A stretch of 64,000 nucleotides of DNA, taken from the NCBI GenBank assembly GCA_015066595.1, contig SVNZ01000004.1, forward strand, positions 62,001-126,000. The letters run 5' to 3'. The DNA comes from Oscillospiraceae bacterium. GTDB lineage: Bacteria; Bacillota; Clostridia; Oscillospirales; Acutalibacteraceae. Of the stretch, positions 16,795-24,332 are shown one piece after another. The notes under the pieces are model-generated. The model saw only the letters and a program-made list of their open reading frames with translations, was not told where the DNA came from and searched no databases. The translations under genes were made by a program, and so were the position numbers. Numbering within the stretch: position 1 is the first letter of the stretch; each line of letters begins with the position of its first letter.

Positions 16795-18160
16795 TATTTC
16801 TTAATCCCTTGGGGTATTTATTTTTGAGCATCATTTTGCTCGCTTTACCAAACGAAAGCGGAACATTTTCTACACACACAAGAGTATATCCCTTGATATT
16901 TTCATCTAGTTTTATTTCTTCTCCATGTAAAAATTTATACAGCCTTTCGTCATTCATGTCAAGATTTATGACATTTTTTGCACTATCCTTTTTGCATGCA
17001 GTAAAAGCATTGTGACAAGGCTCATACCTTTTACCGTTAAAATTCAGCACCTCGACACCCGTTTTTATAACGCACAATTTTCTGAAATCAAGATTATACT
17101 CAAAAAGCTCCACTATACTATCAGTGAGTGCGTACACCTTGTCCGATACTTTATAAAGCTCTTTATACTCCTCACTTTCAAAAATGTCGTTTAAGAATTC
17201 GTATGCCTCTTTATCTGCCTTTGTAAACGCTTTGTTCTTATTTTGCTTTTTTGTTTTTTTGCTATCTTTTACTATAGGACGTTCATCTTCAGGTGTGTAG
17301 TTTTTTCGAAATTTTGCGGCAAAATGTCCTTCGCCACCATCCATAGGAAATATACGTTTAGCATACCCCAGTGTATTTCTGCCAAAATTTTCACCGCTGT
17401 CGATGAGTTCAAACTCAGGATTTTTATTGAGAAATTCAGTTACTACACCTTCGTTTTCTTCTTTTGAAAAAGTACAGGTAGAATACACGAGCTCCCCACC
17501 TGCTTTAAGTGCAACCTTTGCACTATTCAAAATATTAAGCTGGCGGTTAGCACAGGAAAGAACGTGTTGCGGTGACCATTCACCCACTGCATCTTTATCT
17601 TTTCTGAACATACCTTCACCCGAGCATGGTGCATCAACTAAAATTTTGTCAAAAAACCCACACAAAGCTGGACAAAGATTTTCAGGTGAGTTGGATGAAA
17701 CAACTGCGTTTTTTGCACCCATACGTTCCAAGTTTGAGCACAAAATATTTGCTCTGCTTCTGACTATCTCGTTTGACCACAAAAGACCAGTACCGTCAAG
17801 CACCTGAGCTATCTGCGTAGTTTTAGAACCCGGTGCAGCGCAAAGATCAAGCACCTTGTCCCCTTTTTTTACATCAAGCATTGTCACAGCCGACATCGCA
17901 GACGGTTCCTGCACATACATAGCCCCTGCGTGATGAAACGGATGAGAACCAATACGTTCAACATCATTATCTATATAGTATCCGTCCTTGCAAAAAGGTG
18001 TTTGCGTCAATTTGAAAGGAAGTTTTTTAATTACGTTTGCTTTATCAGCTTTCAGAGTATTTATCCTCACACCTCTAAAACAAGGCTCGTCCATATTTTT
18101 TATGAATGCGTCGAACTCATCTCCGAGCAAAATTTTCATTTTTTTCAAAAATTCATTCAT
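16787..18160 (-). CDS. RsmF/NOL1-NOP2-Sun family rRNA cytosine-C5 methyltransferase
   Basis: 457 residues. SAM-binding motif VLDLCAAPGSKTTQIAQVL, catalytic motifs DAPCSGEGMFRKD and STCTFSKEENEG with the two cysteines of m5C methyltransferases, and the RsmF-type C-terminal RNA-binding part ending LSFGKASKMMLKNKYPKG. It is likely to methylate a cytosine in 16S rRNA; the exact position cannot be read. First gene of the operon with rsmA. Confidence 0.92.
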   Translation of the reverse strand: MNEFLKKMKILLGDEFDAFIKNMDEPCFRGVRINTLKADKANVIKKLPFKLTQTPFCKDGYYIDNDVERIGSHPFHHAGAMYVQEPSAMSAVTMLDVKKGDKVLDLCAAPGSKTTQIAQVLDGTGLLWSNEIVRSRANILCSNLERMGAKNAVVSSNSPENLCPALCGFFDKILVDAPCSGEGMFRKDKDAVGEWSPQHVLSCANRQLNILNSAKVALKAGGELVYSTCTFSKEENEGVVTEFLNKNPEFELIDSGENFGRNTLGYAKRIFPMDGGEGHFAAKFRKNYTPEDERPIVKDSKKTKKQNKNKAFTKADKEAYEFLNDIFESEEYKELYKVSDKVYALTDSIVELFEYNLDFRKLCVIKTGVEVLNFNGKRYEPCHNAFTACKKDSAKNVINLDMNDERLYKFLHGEEIKLDENIKGYTLVCVENVPLSFGKASKMMLKNKYPKGLRNNG

Positions 18161-18212
18161 AAGTATATTCCTTCACTTAGTGCTAATACTATACTCAAAG
18201 GGAGGTGTCACT

Positions 18213-18380
18213 ATGAGCAACCAGAACAATAACCAGAACAGAAACCAGTCAAACAACCAGAACAATAACCAGAACAGAAATCAATCTAACAACAATAACC
18301 AGAACAACCAGAATAACAATCAGAATAGAAACCAGTCAAACAATCAGAACAGAAATCAGTCTAACAACCAGTCTAGATAA
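18213..18380 (+). CDS. Tiny Asn/Gln-rich repeat protein, 55 residues
   Basis: Start at the ATG at 18213 with GGGAGGTG 6 bases upstream. Apart from the first residue the protein contains only Asn, Gln, Ser and Arg, built from repeats of NNQNRNQS type with evenly spaced arginines. Codons alternate (AAC/AAT, CAG), so this is a translated repeat and not a simple DNA microsatellite. Small Asn/Gln-rich proteins occur among spore coat and gamma-type SASP proteins, and this organism sporulates, but the sequence match is only compositional. Confidence 0.75.
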   Translation: MSNQNNNQNRNQSNNQNNNQNRNQSNNNNQNNQNNNQNRNQSNNQNRNQSNNQSR

Positions 18381-18383
18381 GTA

Positions 18384-18412
18384 TATGCAGTCCCAAAACA
18401 CGGGACTGCATA
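18384..18412. terminator. Perfect inverted repeat between convergent genes
   Basis: An 11-bp perfect stem TATGCAGTCCC/GGGACTGCATA with a 7-base loop, 4 bases after the Asn/Gln-rich gene. There is no long T run on either strand, so terminator function is probable but weaker than at other sites. Confidence 0.5.
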
Positions 18413-18428
18413 CATAATAAAATCTAAA

Positions 18429-19091
18429 TCAATATCCGAGCTCTTCGCCCACAATGATAACCTTAATACGTTCTTTGTGGCGCTGCTGTGCACACACAAC
18501 ATAGTTACAGCATATTCTACCGTCACCACGACAACCGTCACACATAAACGAACCGTCACTACCACAGGACAGACACTCACCGTTAGCTTCACAATATGAT
18601 CCTGTGTGCAGTCTTTTTGTGTTAGGTGGTGCAGCCTTAGTTTTCACTCTATACACTGCTTCGTCAAAATTCTTAACTATTTTGTTGTAGCCACACACAA
18701 CTACAACGCTTTTCGGACCATAAAGTATAGCAGAAACACGGTTAGAGTTTCCGTCAACATTATACAGCTCTCCATACTGTGTCACAGCATTTGAGCTAGT
18801 CAGATACACATCAGCGAAATACGCTTCACGCATAAGCTCTTCTGCTTCTTCCTTTGATTGAGCAACACTGCGGTCAACGTAGTTATAGTTACCGTTTTTT
18901 ACAGCATCGATAACACCGACCTGCTTTAAGGTTTCCGAACCACCGTTTGTTACTGTGTCACCTTCGTTAATAAACGAAAGCACTTTTTTAAGTGCTTCTT
19001 CTTTTGTTTCACAGTAAAAACCGAGCATATTATTTTTCTTCAAATTTGTGATAGTCTTTTCTATAATTTTTGCATCAGGTGTTTTCAACAT
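18429..19091 (-). CDS. LUD-domain (LutC/YkgG-like) protein with cysteine-rich tail
   Basis: 220 residues. The LUD/DUF162 domain occupies most of the protein (GDTVTNGGSETLKQVGVID; YLTSSNAVTQYGELYNVDG; GPKSVVVVCGYNKIVKN). A C-terminal part with many cysteines follows (CLSCGSDGSFMCDGCRGDGR, then CC and C), likely to bind zinc or an Fe-S cluster. LutC relatives take part in lactate oxidation with LutA/LutB, but no partner genes are here. This stand-alone Cys-tailed form is common in Clostridia; its role is unknown. Confidence 0.8.
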   Translation of the reverse strand: MLKTPDAKIIEKTITNLKKNNMLGFYCETKEEALKKVLSFINEGDTVTNGGSETLKQVGVIDAVKNGNYNYVDRSVAQSKEEAEELMREAYFADVYLTSSNAVTQYGELYNVDGNSNRVSAILYGPKSVVVVCGYNKIVKNFDEAVYRVKTKAAPPNTKRLHTGSYCEANGECLSCGSDGSFMCDGCRGDGRICCNYVVCAQQRHKERIKVIIVGEELGY

Positions 19092-19147
19092 AATATTCCC
19101 TCACTTTAAACATTATAGTATGTATTATACATCATTTGCTACATATT

Positions 19148-19696
19148 TCAAGCACTAGGTTCGACAAAAGGCACGCCAAAATATTCAGCAATACTCTGTG
19201 CAAAATTCCTGGCTATATTATCTATGTTGTCTCTGATAAACTGAGCGTCCTCTACATTATCGTGATATGCAACCTCTGCAAGCACCGCAGGGGCTTTTGT
19301 TCTGCGAACCTCTGCAAGCGAAGTCGTATCGAGCACCTGTGTTCTGTCAGGTAGTGGATATATGTTTTTATAATTCTGATTTAGAATATTAGCAAAATTC
19401 TGTCCACTCGAGCTCGATGGGTAGTAGTAGAACTCAACGCCCCTAACATTGCCCGAATTCGCCTCTCCTGCGGCATTAGAATGGATAGCAAAATGAAGGT
19501 CATAGTCACCTGCGTTTGATTGTGCAATAGCCTGTGACAAGGTTTGTGTCGGAGTGTTGCGGTCAAAGTCGATCCCCGATGCTCTGAGATACGGCTCCAT
19601 AGCGTCAGCTATCAGGTTTGTATAGTACTCTTCATTTCCTCCACCTACATACGGGTTAAACTCCTGAAGTGACGGACTCAAAAAAACTCTTGGCAT
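19148..19696 (-). CDS. N-acetylmuramoyl-L-alanine amidase (Amidase_3)
   Basis: 182 residues from the ATG at 19696 behind GGGAGGA. Zinc-amidase pattern: MPRVFLSPSLQEFNPYVGGG at the start, Glu in GNEEYY, His in FAIHSNA, and Glu in VLAEVAYHDN. It cleaves the bond between MurNAc and L-Ala. No signal peptide is seen, as in CwlC-type or phage amidases, so release may require mother-cell lysis or another route. It stands alone, divergent from perR. Confidence 0.88.
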   Translation of the reverse strand: MPRVFLSPSLQEFNPYVGGGNEEYYTNLIADAMEPYLRASGIDFDRNTPTQTLSQAIAQSNAGDYDLHFAIHSNAAGEANSGNVRGVEFYYYPSSSSGQNFANILNQNYKNIYPLPDRTQVLDTTSLAEVRRTKAPAVLAEVAYHDNVEDAQFIRDNIDNIARNFAQSIAEYFGVPFVEPSA

Positions 19697-19797
19697 ATTA
19701 TCCTCCCAAAAAACTTGTGTACAAGTGCAAATACAAAATTTTGCTCTTTTACCAATACATTATACTAATAAAATTAGAAAAATATTCCAAAAAGCTC

Positions 19798-19826
19798 TTT
19801 ACAAACTCTTTGTTTTCTGCTATACT
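19798..19826 (+). promoter_or_regulatory. Promoter of perR-rubrerythrin
   Basis: TTTACA (19798-19803), 17-base spacer, TATACT (19821-19826). Transcription would start around 19833, inside the inverted repeat listed next. Confidence 0.75.
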
Positions 19827-19832
19827 AATGAC

Positions 19833-19859
19833 AGAAAACAGGAATGATTACTGTTTTCT
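19833..19859 (+). promoter_or_regulatory. Inverted repeat at the perR transcription start (candidate operator)
   Basis: AGAAAACAG and CTGTTTTCT, 9-base spacer, lying between the -10 box and the Shine-Dalgarno AGGAGGT. Fur-family regulators often repress their own gene, so this is a candidate autorepression site. It does not match the Bacillus Per box closely, and an RNA hairpin is an alternative. Confidence 0.5.
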
Positions 19860-19875
19860 AAGGAGGTGACCGATA

Positions 19876-20256
19876 ATGGGTCACAATTTCAGTTCAAAAC
19901 GAGAAGCTATTTTTAAAACGATAGCAAGTACAAAGAGTCATCCGAGTGCACGATGGGTGTATGATGAACTCAAAGATGAAATTCCGAACCTCAGTTTAGG
20001 CACTGTGTACCGAAATATCGCCCTGTTTAAAGAGCAAGGAAAAATAATCTCGGTCGCAAATGTCGACGGTGAAGAACGAATCGACGCTGATGTATCGGAT
20101 CACGCACATTTTGTTTGTGAACGCTGTGGTGGGGTCTACGATTTACACTCAAGCGAGCTATCCCCTTTAGAAAAAGAGCTTTCTCAAAAGGGATTTGAAA
20201 TCAAAAGAAAAAACGTAGTATTTCACGGTATATGCTGTGAATGCTCAAAAAACTAA
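19876..20256 (+). CDS. perR: Fur-family regulator, PerR-like
   Basis: 126 residues. Winged helix with [27 protein letters not shown] as the recognition region, then [15 protein letters not shown] with the regulatory metal site, and a second CxxC (ICCECSKN) giving the structural zinc site. The gene next to it encodes rubrerythrin (23-base gap), the typical partner of the peroxide sensor PerR, which supports PerR over Fur or Zur. It probably controls oxidative-stress defence in this anaerobe. Confidence 0.85.
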   Translation: MGHNFSSKREAIFKTIASTKSHPSARWVYDELKDEIPNLSLGTVYRNIALFKEQGKIISVANVDGEERIDADVSDHAHFVCERCGGVYDLHSSELSPLEKELSQKGFEIKRKNVVFHGICCECSKN

Positions 20257-20279
20257 ACAATTTTTCGGAGGTTATTATT

Positions 20280-20819
20280 ATGAAATGGGTTTGTCCAGTA
20301 TGTGGTTATGTTCACGAAGGCGATGTTGCACCTGAGGTTTGTCCTGTATGTAAGGTTCCTGGTGAGAAGTTCAACAAAATGGCTGATGAAGAGGGCTTTG
20401 CTTGCGAGCACGTTGTAGGTGTCGCTAAAGATGCTCCTGAAGATATCATTATGGATCTTCGAGCTAACTTCGAGGGCGAGTGCAGTGAAGTCGGTATGTA
20501 TCTTGCTATGGCAAGAGTAGCGCATCGTGAAGGCTATCCTGAAATTGGTCTTTACTGGGAAAAAGCTGCATTCGAAGAAGCAGAACACGCTGCTAAATTT
20601 GCAGAACTCTTAGGCGAAGTTGTAACAGATTCCACAAAGAAAAACTTAGAGCTCCGCGTTGATGCCGAGACTGGCGCTTGTGCAGGCAAACTTGACCTTG
20701 CAACAAGAGCAAAAGCTTTAGGCTTAGATGCTATTCATGACACAGTTCACGAGATGGCAAAAGACGAAGCAAGACACGGTGCTGGATTCAAGGGTCTTCT
20801 CAAAAGATACTTTGGTTAA
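20280..20819 (+). CDS. Reverse rubrerythrin (N-terminal rubredoxin domain)
   Basis: 179 residues from the ATG at 20280. A rubredoxin-type Fe(SCys)4 site comes first ([11 protein letters not shown] and [10 protein letters not shown]), followed by a ferritin-like di-iron domain with ExxH motifs ([13 protein letters not shown]). This reversed order is typical of clostridial reverse rubrerythrins, which reduce hydrogen peroxide and O2 with electrons from NADH or rubredoxin. Probably co-transcribed with perR. Confidence 0.93.
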   Translation: MKWVCPVCGYVHEGDVAPEVCPVCKVPGEKFNKMADEEGFACEHVVGVAKDAPEDIIMDLRANFEGECSEVGMYLAMARVAHREGYPEIGLYWEKAAFEEAEHAAKFAELLGEVVTDSTKKNLELRVDAETGACAGKLDLATRAKALGLDAIHDTVHEMAKDEARHGAGFKGLLKRYFG

Positions 20820-20825
20820 TTTTAT

Positions 20826-20858
20826 GCGGGAAGACAAGGCGTCTTCCCGCTTTTTATT
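20826..20858 (+). terminator. Terminator of perR-rubrerythrin
   Basis: The perfect stem GCGGGAAGAC/GTCTTCCCGC is followed by TTTTTATTTT. Confidence 0.93.
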
Positions 20859-20894
20859 TTATAGTACATAATATACTAACAGGAGGCTACAAAT

Positions 20895-21317
20895 ATGAAA
20901 AAACTACTGATACTCTCTCTTGTTTTATCATTACTGCTAACAGTTGTCGGCTGTGCTACACTAGCTCCAAACAGCGTCAACGTCACAGCTCCTACAGAAG
21001 AAGCCGTAGCTGTCGACCCTGCTACACAGGCAGTGGCTGAAGAACAAACAACAGCTCAGGCGGAAGCTGAAACAGTTGCTGAAACAAAAGCAAAAACAGC
21101 TGACGAAAAAATCAGCGAAGAAAAAGCAAAAGAAATCGCACTTACTCATGCTTCACTCAAAGAAAGCGAAGTCAAGGCTCTTTTCGTAGAGTTGGACTTC
21201 GATGACGGTGTACTCAGATACGAGGTAGACTTCAAGCACGGTGGATATGAATACGACTATGACATTGATGCAAAATCAGGCACTATTCTATCTTATGACA
21301 AAGATTACGACGACTAA
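20895..21317 (+). CDS. PepSY-domain lipoprotein
   Basis: 140 residues. A lipoprotein signal peptide with lipobox VVGC comes first. A Thr/Glu/Ala-rich linker (residues ~25-75) is followed by one PepSY domain (ISEEKAKEIALTHA; LRYEVDFKHGGYEYDYDIDA). PepSY domains are thought to modulate peptidases at the cell surface. It has a good ribosome site (AGGAGG) and its own terminator. Confidence 0.85.
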   Translation: MKKLLILSLVLSLLLTVVGCATLAPNSVNVTAPTEEAVAVDPATQAVAEEQTTAQAEAETVAETKAKTADEKISEEKAKEIALTHASLKESEVKALFVELDFDDGVLRYEVDFKHGGYEYDYDIDAKSGTILSYDKDYDD

Positions 21318-21344
21318 TTTCATATAATAACCGTCTAAACGACA

Positions 21345-21386
21345 AGACAACCCCATCTGTTATATTACAGTTGGGGTTGTCTTTTG
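21345..21386 (+). terminator. Terminator of the PepSY lipoprotein gene
   Basis: Stem AAGACAACCCCA / TGGGGTTGTCTT followed by TTGC. Confidence 0.8.
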
Positions 21387-21429
21387 CATAAAAAATGCTA
21401 TAATAAAGCTACAATGAAGGAGTGATCTT

Positions 21430-21813
21430 ATGCTAGAATCAGGAATCAAAAATAAAATCACAATAACAGTCACACAAGACAAAACTGCCAAAGTTATGGG
21501 AAGCGGTACGCTTTCTGTTTTTGCTACTCCTGCTATGGTAGCACTAATGGAACAGACTGCCGCAGAAAGTGTACAAGGTCTTTTAGACGAAGGTGTGACA
21601 AGCGTCGGCACAAAAATCAATGTTGAACACCTCGCCGCTGATCCAGTAGGTATAGAAGTCACTTGTGAGAGTGAGCTCACTCAAGTTGACAACAGACGAC
21701 TTGTTTTTGATATCGTAGTTTCTGACAAGCACGGTGTAGTCGGAAAAGCAACCCACGAACGTTTTCTCATAAAAGCAGACAGCTTTATGCAAAAAACAAA
21801 CGCAAAACTTTAA
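21430..21813 (+). CDS. Hotdog-fold thioesterase, FlK-like
   Basis: 127 residues with the fluoroacetyl-CoA thioesterase-like pattern: SGTLSVFATPAMVALMEQTAA, GTKINVEHLAADPVGIEV, and FDIVVSDKHGVVGKATHER. The acidic residue in ALMEQ and His in VEHLAA fit the FlK-like active site. Such proteins in Clostridia are general acyl-CoA or unknown thioesterases; the substrate is not inferable. Confidence 0.85.
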   Translation: MLESGIKNKITITVTQDKTAKVMGSGTLSVFATPAMVALMEQTAAESVQGLLDEGVTSVGTKINVEHLAADPVGIEVTCESELTQVDNRRLVFDIVVSDKHGVVGKATHERFLIKADSFMQKTNAKL

Positions 21814-21829
21814 TATACAAAAACTCACA

Positions 21830-21857
21830 GGCGGTGCTATCAAGCACCGCCTTTTTT
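21830..21857 (+). terminator. Terminator of the thioesterase gene
   Basis: Perfect stem GGCGGTGCT/AGCACCGCC with loop ATCA and TTTTTT. Confidence 0.92.
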
Positions 21858-21872
21858 GATGCAAACTTAAAC

Positions 21873-21899
21873 GCAAAAAAGCTCGGGTTTATCCCGAGC
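21873..21899 (-). terminator. Terminator of starch operon 1
   Basis: On the minus strand GCTCGGG ATAAA CCCGAGC is followed by TTTTTTGCG, 25 bases beyond the amylase stop. Confidence 0.9.
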
Positions 21900-21923
21900 T
21901 TTTTCTATATAGTTATTAGGTTA

Positions 21924-24332
21924 TTACTTAAGATATGTCTGACCTGTTGGGCCTACAGCACCGCTGATGCCTGTAAAGCCACTAGCGCAACATACATATA
22001 CTCTCATGTTACCCTTACCAACTGAAGAAACTGAAAGTGTACCGTCAGTTACGTTCTTAACATCACCTGTAACAGCGTCGATGTACTTACCGTTAGGAAC
22101 GTTCTTGAATGTAGCACCATCAGTGACAGTAACAAGTGCGAGAGAGTCGATGCCCTCACTTGCGTTTGTGTATCTCTTAACATATGCCATGTTACCTGAT
22201 ACATAGTTAGAAGATACTGTGTACTGACCCTTCTGGAGTGCCGGAACAGCACGTCTGATAGCATTGAGCTTCTGGATGTGCTTAGCAAGTGGGTAGTTAA
22301 GTGTCTCAGCGACCTTACCTGAAGCTGTGTATTCTGAGAAGTCAGTAGCTGTAACACTACCCTCGAGATTTTCACCGAAGTATGCACGACCTGTCTGTGA
22401 GAGAGGCTTGTTAGGACCAACGTCGATAACAACGCCCTTCTGGAACTCAACTTCACTTCCGTAGTAAAGACAAGGAATACCACGGAATGTGTACATAAGG
22501 TTCAAGTTCTCAGCCCAAGTCTGAGTACCGCCAGAGAATCTGTTAGCTTGACCCTGGTCAGGAGAATAGTCGTGAGAATCAACATATACAACGTTCCATG
22601 TAGAGTCGTTGTAATACTGGTCAGAAGCCTTACCAACGCCGAATGCACCCTGTGCTGAGTCAAAGCACCAGTGCATCTGGAAGTCGATAGCGCCCATGCC
22701 TGAGCTCTTTGAGTAGTCAGGTGTGTGGTATGAAATACCGTTTAAAAATGCGTTCTGTGATGTAGGCTGTTTACTTACATTATCATACTGTTTATAGTGG
22801 TCAAATGTAAGGTTCATATTCTCGTTGATCTGCTCAGCAGTTGCGTTCTTATCAAAGTTCCAGTTGTTCTTGTAGGAAGCATCTGTTTCATCCCATGTAT
22901 AGAACTGAGCTGACTCACAAGCGTGGTCACGATACCAAACCTGTGAATAACGACAGCAGATTTCACCGAACATATAGAAGTTGTCGTTACCTGCAGCCTT
23001 AGCAGCAGCATGCATCTGGTCGTTGTACATCATATTGAGTGAAAGTCTTGAAATGTGACGTACTGTATCCACACGGAATGCATCAACACCCATATCAAGG
23101 TAATTCGAATATGCATCAACAAGATACTCTGCTACAGCAGGGTTCTCTGTGTTAAGGTCAACGCAGTCACCTGCGATCTGACAATATTTACAGGTCCAGT
23201 CGTCCCAGTTAAGACTCTGGAAATAACCTGTATGATAATAGTTGTTGTGGTTACACACTGCGTCAGTAGAAACCTTAGCCATACTGTAGTCGCTTTCGTC
23301 AGGATGTGAACCTGTAGAGTTGTTGCCACCAGCAGCAGAAGATGTGTTCTTCATAAGGTTAAGTCTTGAATCGTACTGCTGCTGTGGTTTTAAAGCATAG
23401 TATTCTTCAGGAGTGCTGACACCGTTGTAGTCAAGAAGCTGTTTTGTAGGAACCATACACTTCTCGATTTCAGCAAGATCCTGATAGTCGTCGTACTCTT
23501 TAGTAAAGAGTGGAGCGAGGAAAGATTCGCCGAAGTTACCGGTGTGCTGCCATACAACGTCCTGAATAACCTTCATATCCTTATCGTGAGCAGCCTGAAT
23601 GAAATCTTCATATGTAAAGTTGTCAGATTCATAACGAACGTCAACTTTAGAAAAATCCATAGCATGGTAGCCATGGTAGTCGTAACCTGATGCGTTTTCA
23701 ACTACAGGAGTGATCCAAATAGCAGAGAAGCCGAGAGCTTTGATATAGTCGAGCTTATCAGCAAGACCTTTGAAGTCACCACGCCATGCAGGGTCAGAGT
23801 CAGGGTTGTTAGCCTTGCTGTCGTCCCAGCAGTGAACGTTGTTGCCTGTATCGCCATCGTAGAAACGAGTTGTGATTACAAAGTAGATAGAATCTTCTCT
23901 CAGATCTGAATAATCATAATCACCCTTAACATCAGGGTTTTTGTTTCTCCATTTACCGTCTTTGTACCACCACTCACCTGTTGTGCGAGTTGTCTCTTCA
24001 GAAATCTGTCCTGTAAGTGAAGATGTTCCATCTGTAAACAGAAGGTTGATTTTTGTAGAATTAGGGAAATTATATGTGTACCAGTTTCCGCCTTCCATAG
24101 AAGCTTCCTTAGTCATCTTTACACCAGGATATGCAATTTCCAAGTTGGTTGGAAGTGCGTTCCAATAGTAAACGTAAGGAACCTTATCTTCTGATTTGAC
24201 GTGGATAACAATACCGTTATCAGCTGAAGTATCTGCTATTTCAGATTCTGAAGCAGTAGCAGAGATAACAGCAACGGATACGATAATCATAGCAACTAGA
24301 AGTAGTGCTGCAATTCTTTTAAATGTATTCAT
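21924..24332 (-). CDS. Secreted GH13 alpha-amylase, copy 1
   Basis: 802 residues. Signal peptide (1-27), an N-terminal starch-binding module of CBM26 type (~40-130; VPYVYYWNALP, GNWYTYNFPNSTKINLLFTDG), a GH13 catalytic domain (~150-690) and a C-terminal beta domain. Catalytic motifs: region II VDAFRVDTVRH (nucleophile Asp), region III MFGEICC (acid/base Glu), region IV VDSHDYS (stabilising Asp). Region I reads DVVWQH where most GH13 enzymes, including copy 2, have N before H. There is no dockerin. It starts 15 bases after the dockerin starch-binding gene and is clearly its operon partner. Confidence 0.93.
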   Translation of the reverse strand: MNTFKRIAALLLVAMIIVSVAVISATASESEIADTSADNGIVIHVKSEDKVPYVYYWNALPTNLEIAYPGVKMTKEASMEGGNWYTYNFPNSTKINLLFTDGTSSLTGQISEETTRTTGEWWYKDGKWRNKNPDVKGDYDYSDLREDSIYFVITTRFYDGDTGNNVHCWDDSKANNPDSDPAWRGDFKGLADKLDYIKALGFSAIWITPVVENASGYDYHGYHAMDFSKVDVRYESDNFTYEDFIQAAHDKDMKVIQDVVWQHTGNFGESFLAPLFTKEYDDYQDLAEIEKCMVPTKQLLDYNGVSTPEEYYALKPQQQYDSRLNLMKNTSSAAGGNNSTGSHPDESDYSMAKVSTDAVCNHNNYYHTGYFQSLNWDDWTCKYCQIAGDCVDLNTENPAVAEYLVDAYSNYLDMGVDAFRVDTVRHISRLSLNMMYNDQMHAAAKAAGNDNFYMFGEICCRYSQVWYRDHACESAQFYTWDETDASYKNNWNFDKNATAEQINENMNLTFDHYKQYDNVSKQPTSQNAFLNGISYHTPDYSKSSGMGAIDFQMHWCFDSAQGAFGVGKASDQYYNDSTWNVVYVDSHDYSPDQGQANRFSGGTQTWAENLNLMYTFRGIPCLYYGSEVEFQKGVVIDVGPNKPLSQTGRAYFGENLEGSVTATDFSEYTASGKVAETLNYPLAKHIQKLNAIRRAVPALQKGQYTVSSNYVSGNMAYVKRYTNASEGIDSLALVTVTDGATFKNVPNGKYIDAVTGDVKNVTDGTLSVSSVGKGNMRVYVCCASGFTGISGAVGPTGQTYLK

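Noticed and set aside
18213..18380. Simple DNA repeat or CRISPR-like array
   Set aside because: The repeat units are short, codon-phased and of variable length with no spacers; a translated low-complexity gene fits better.
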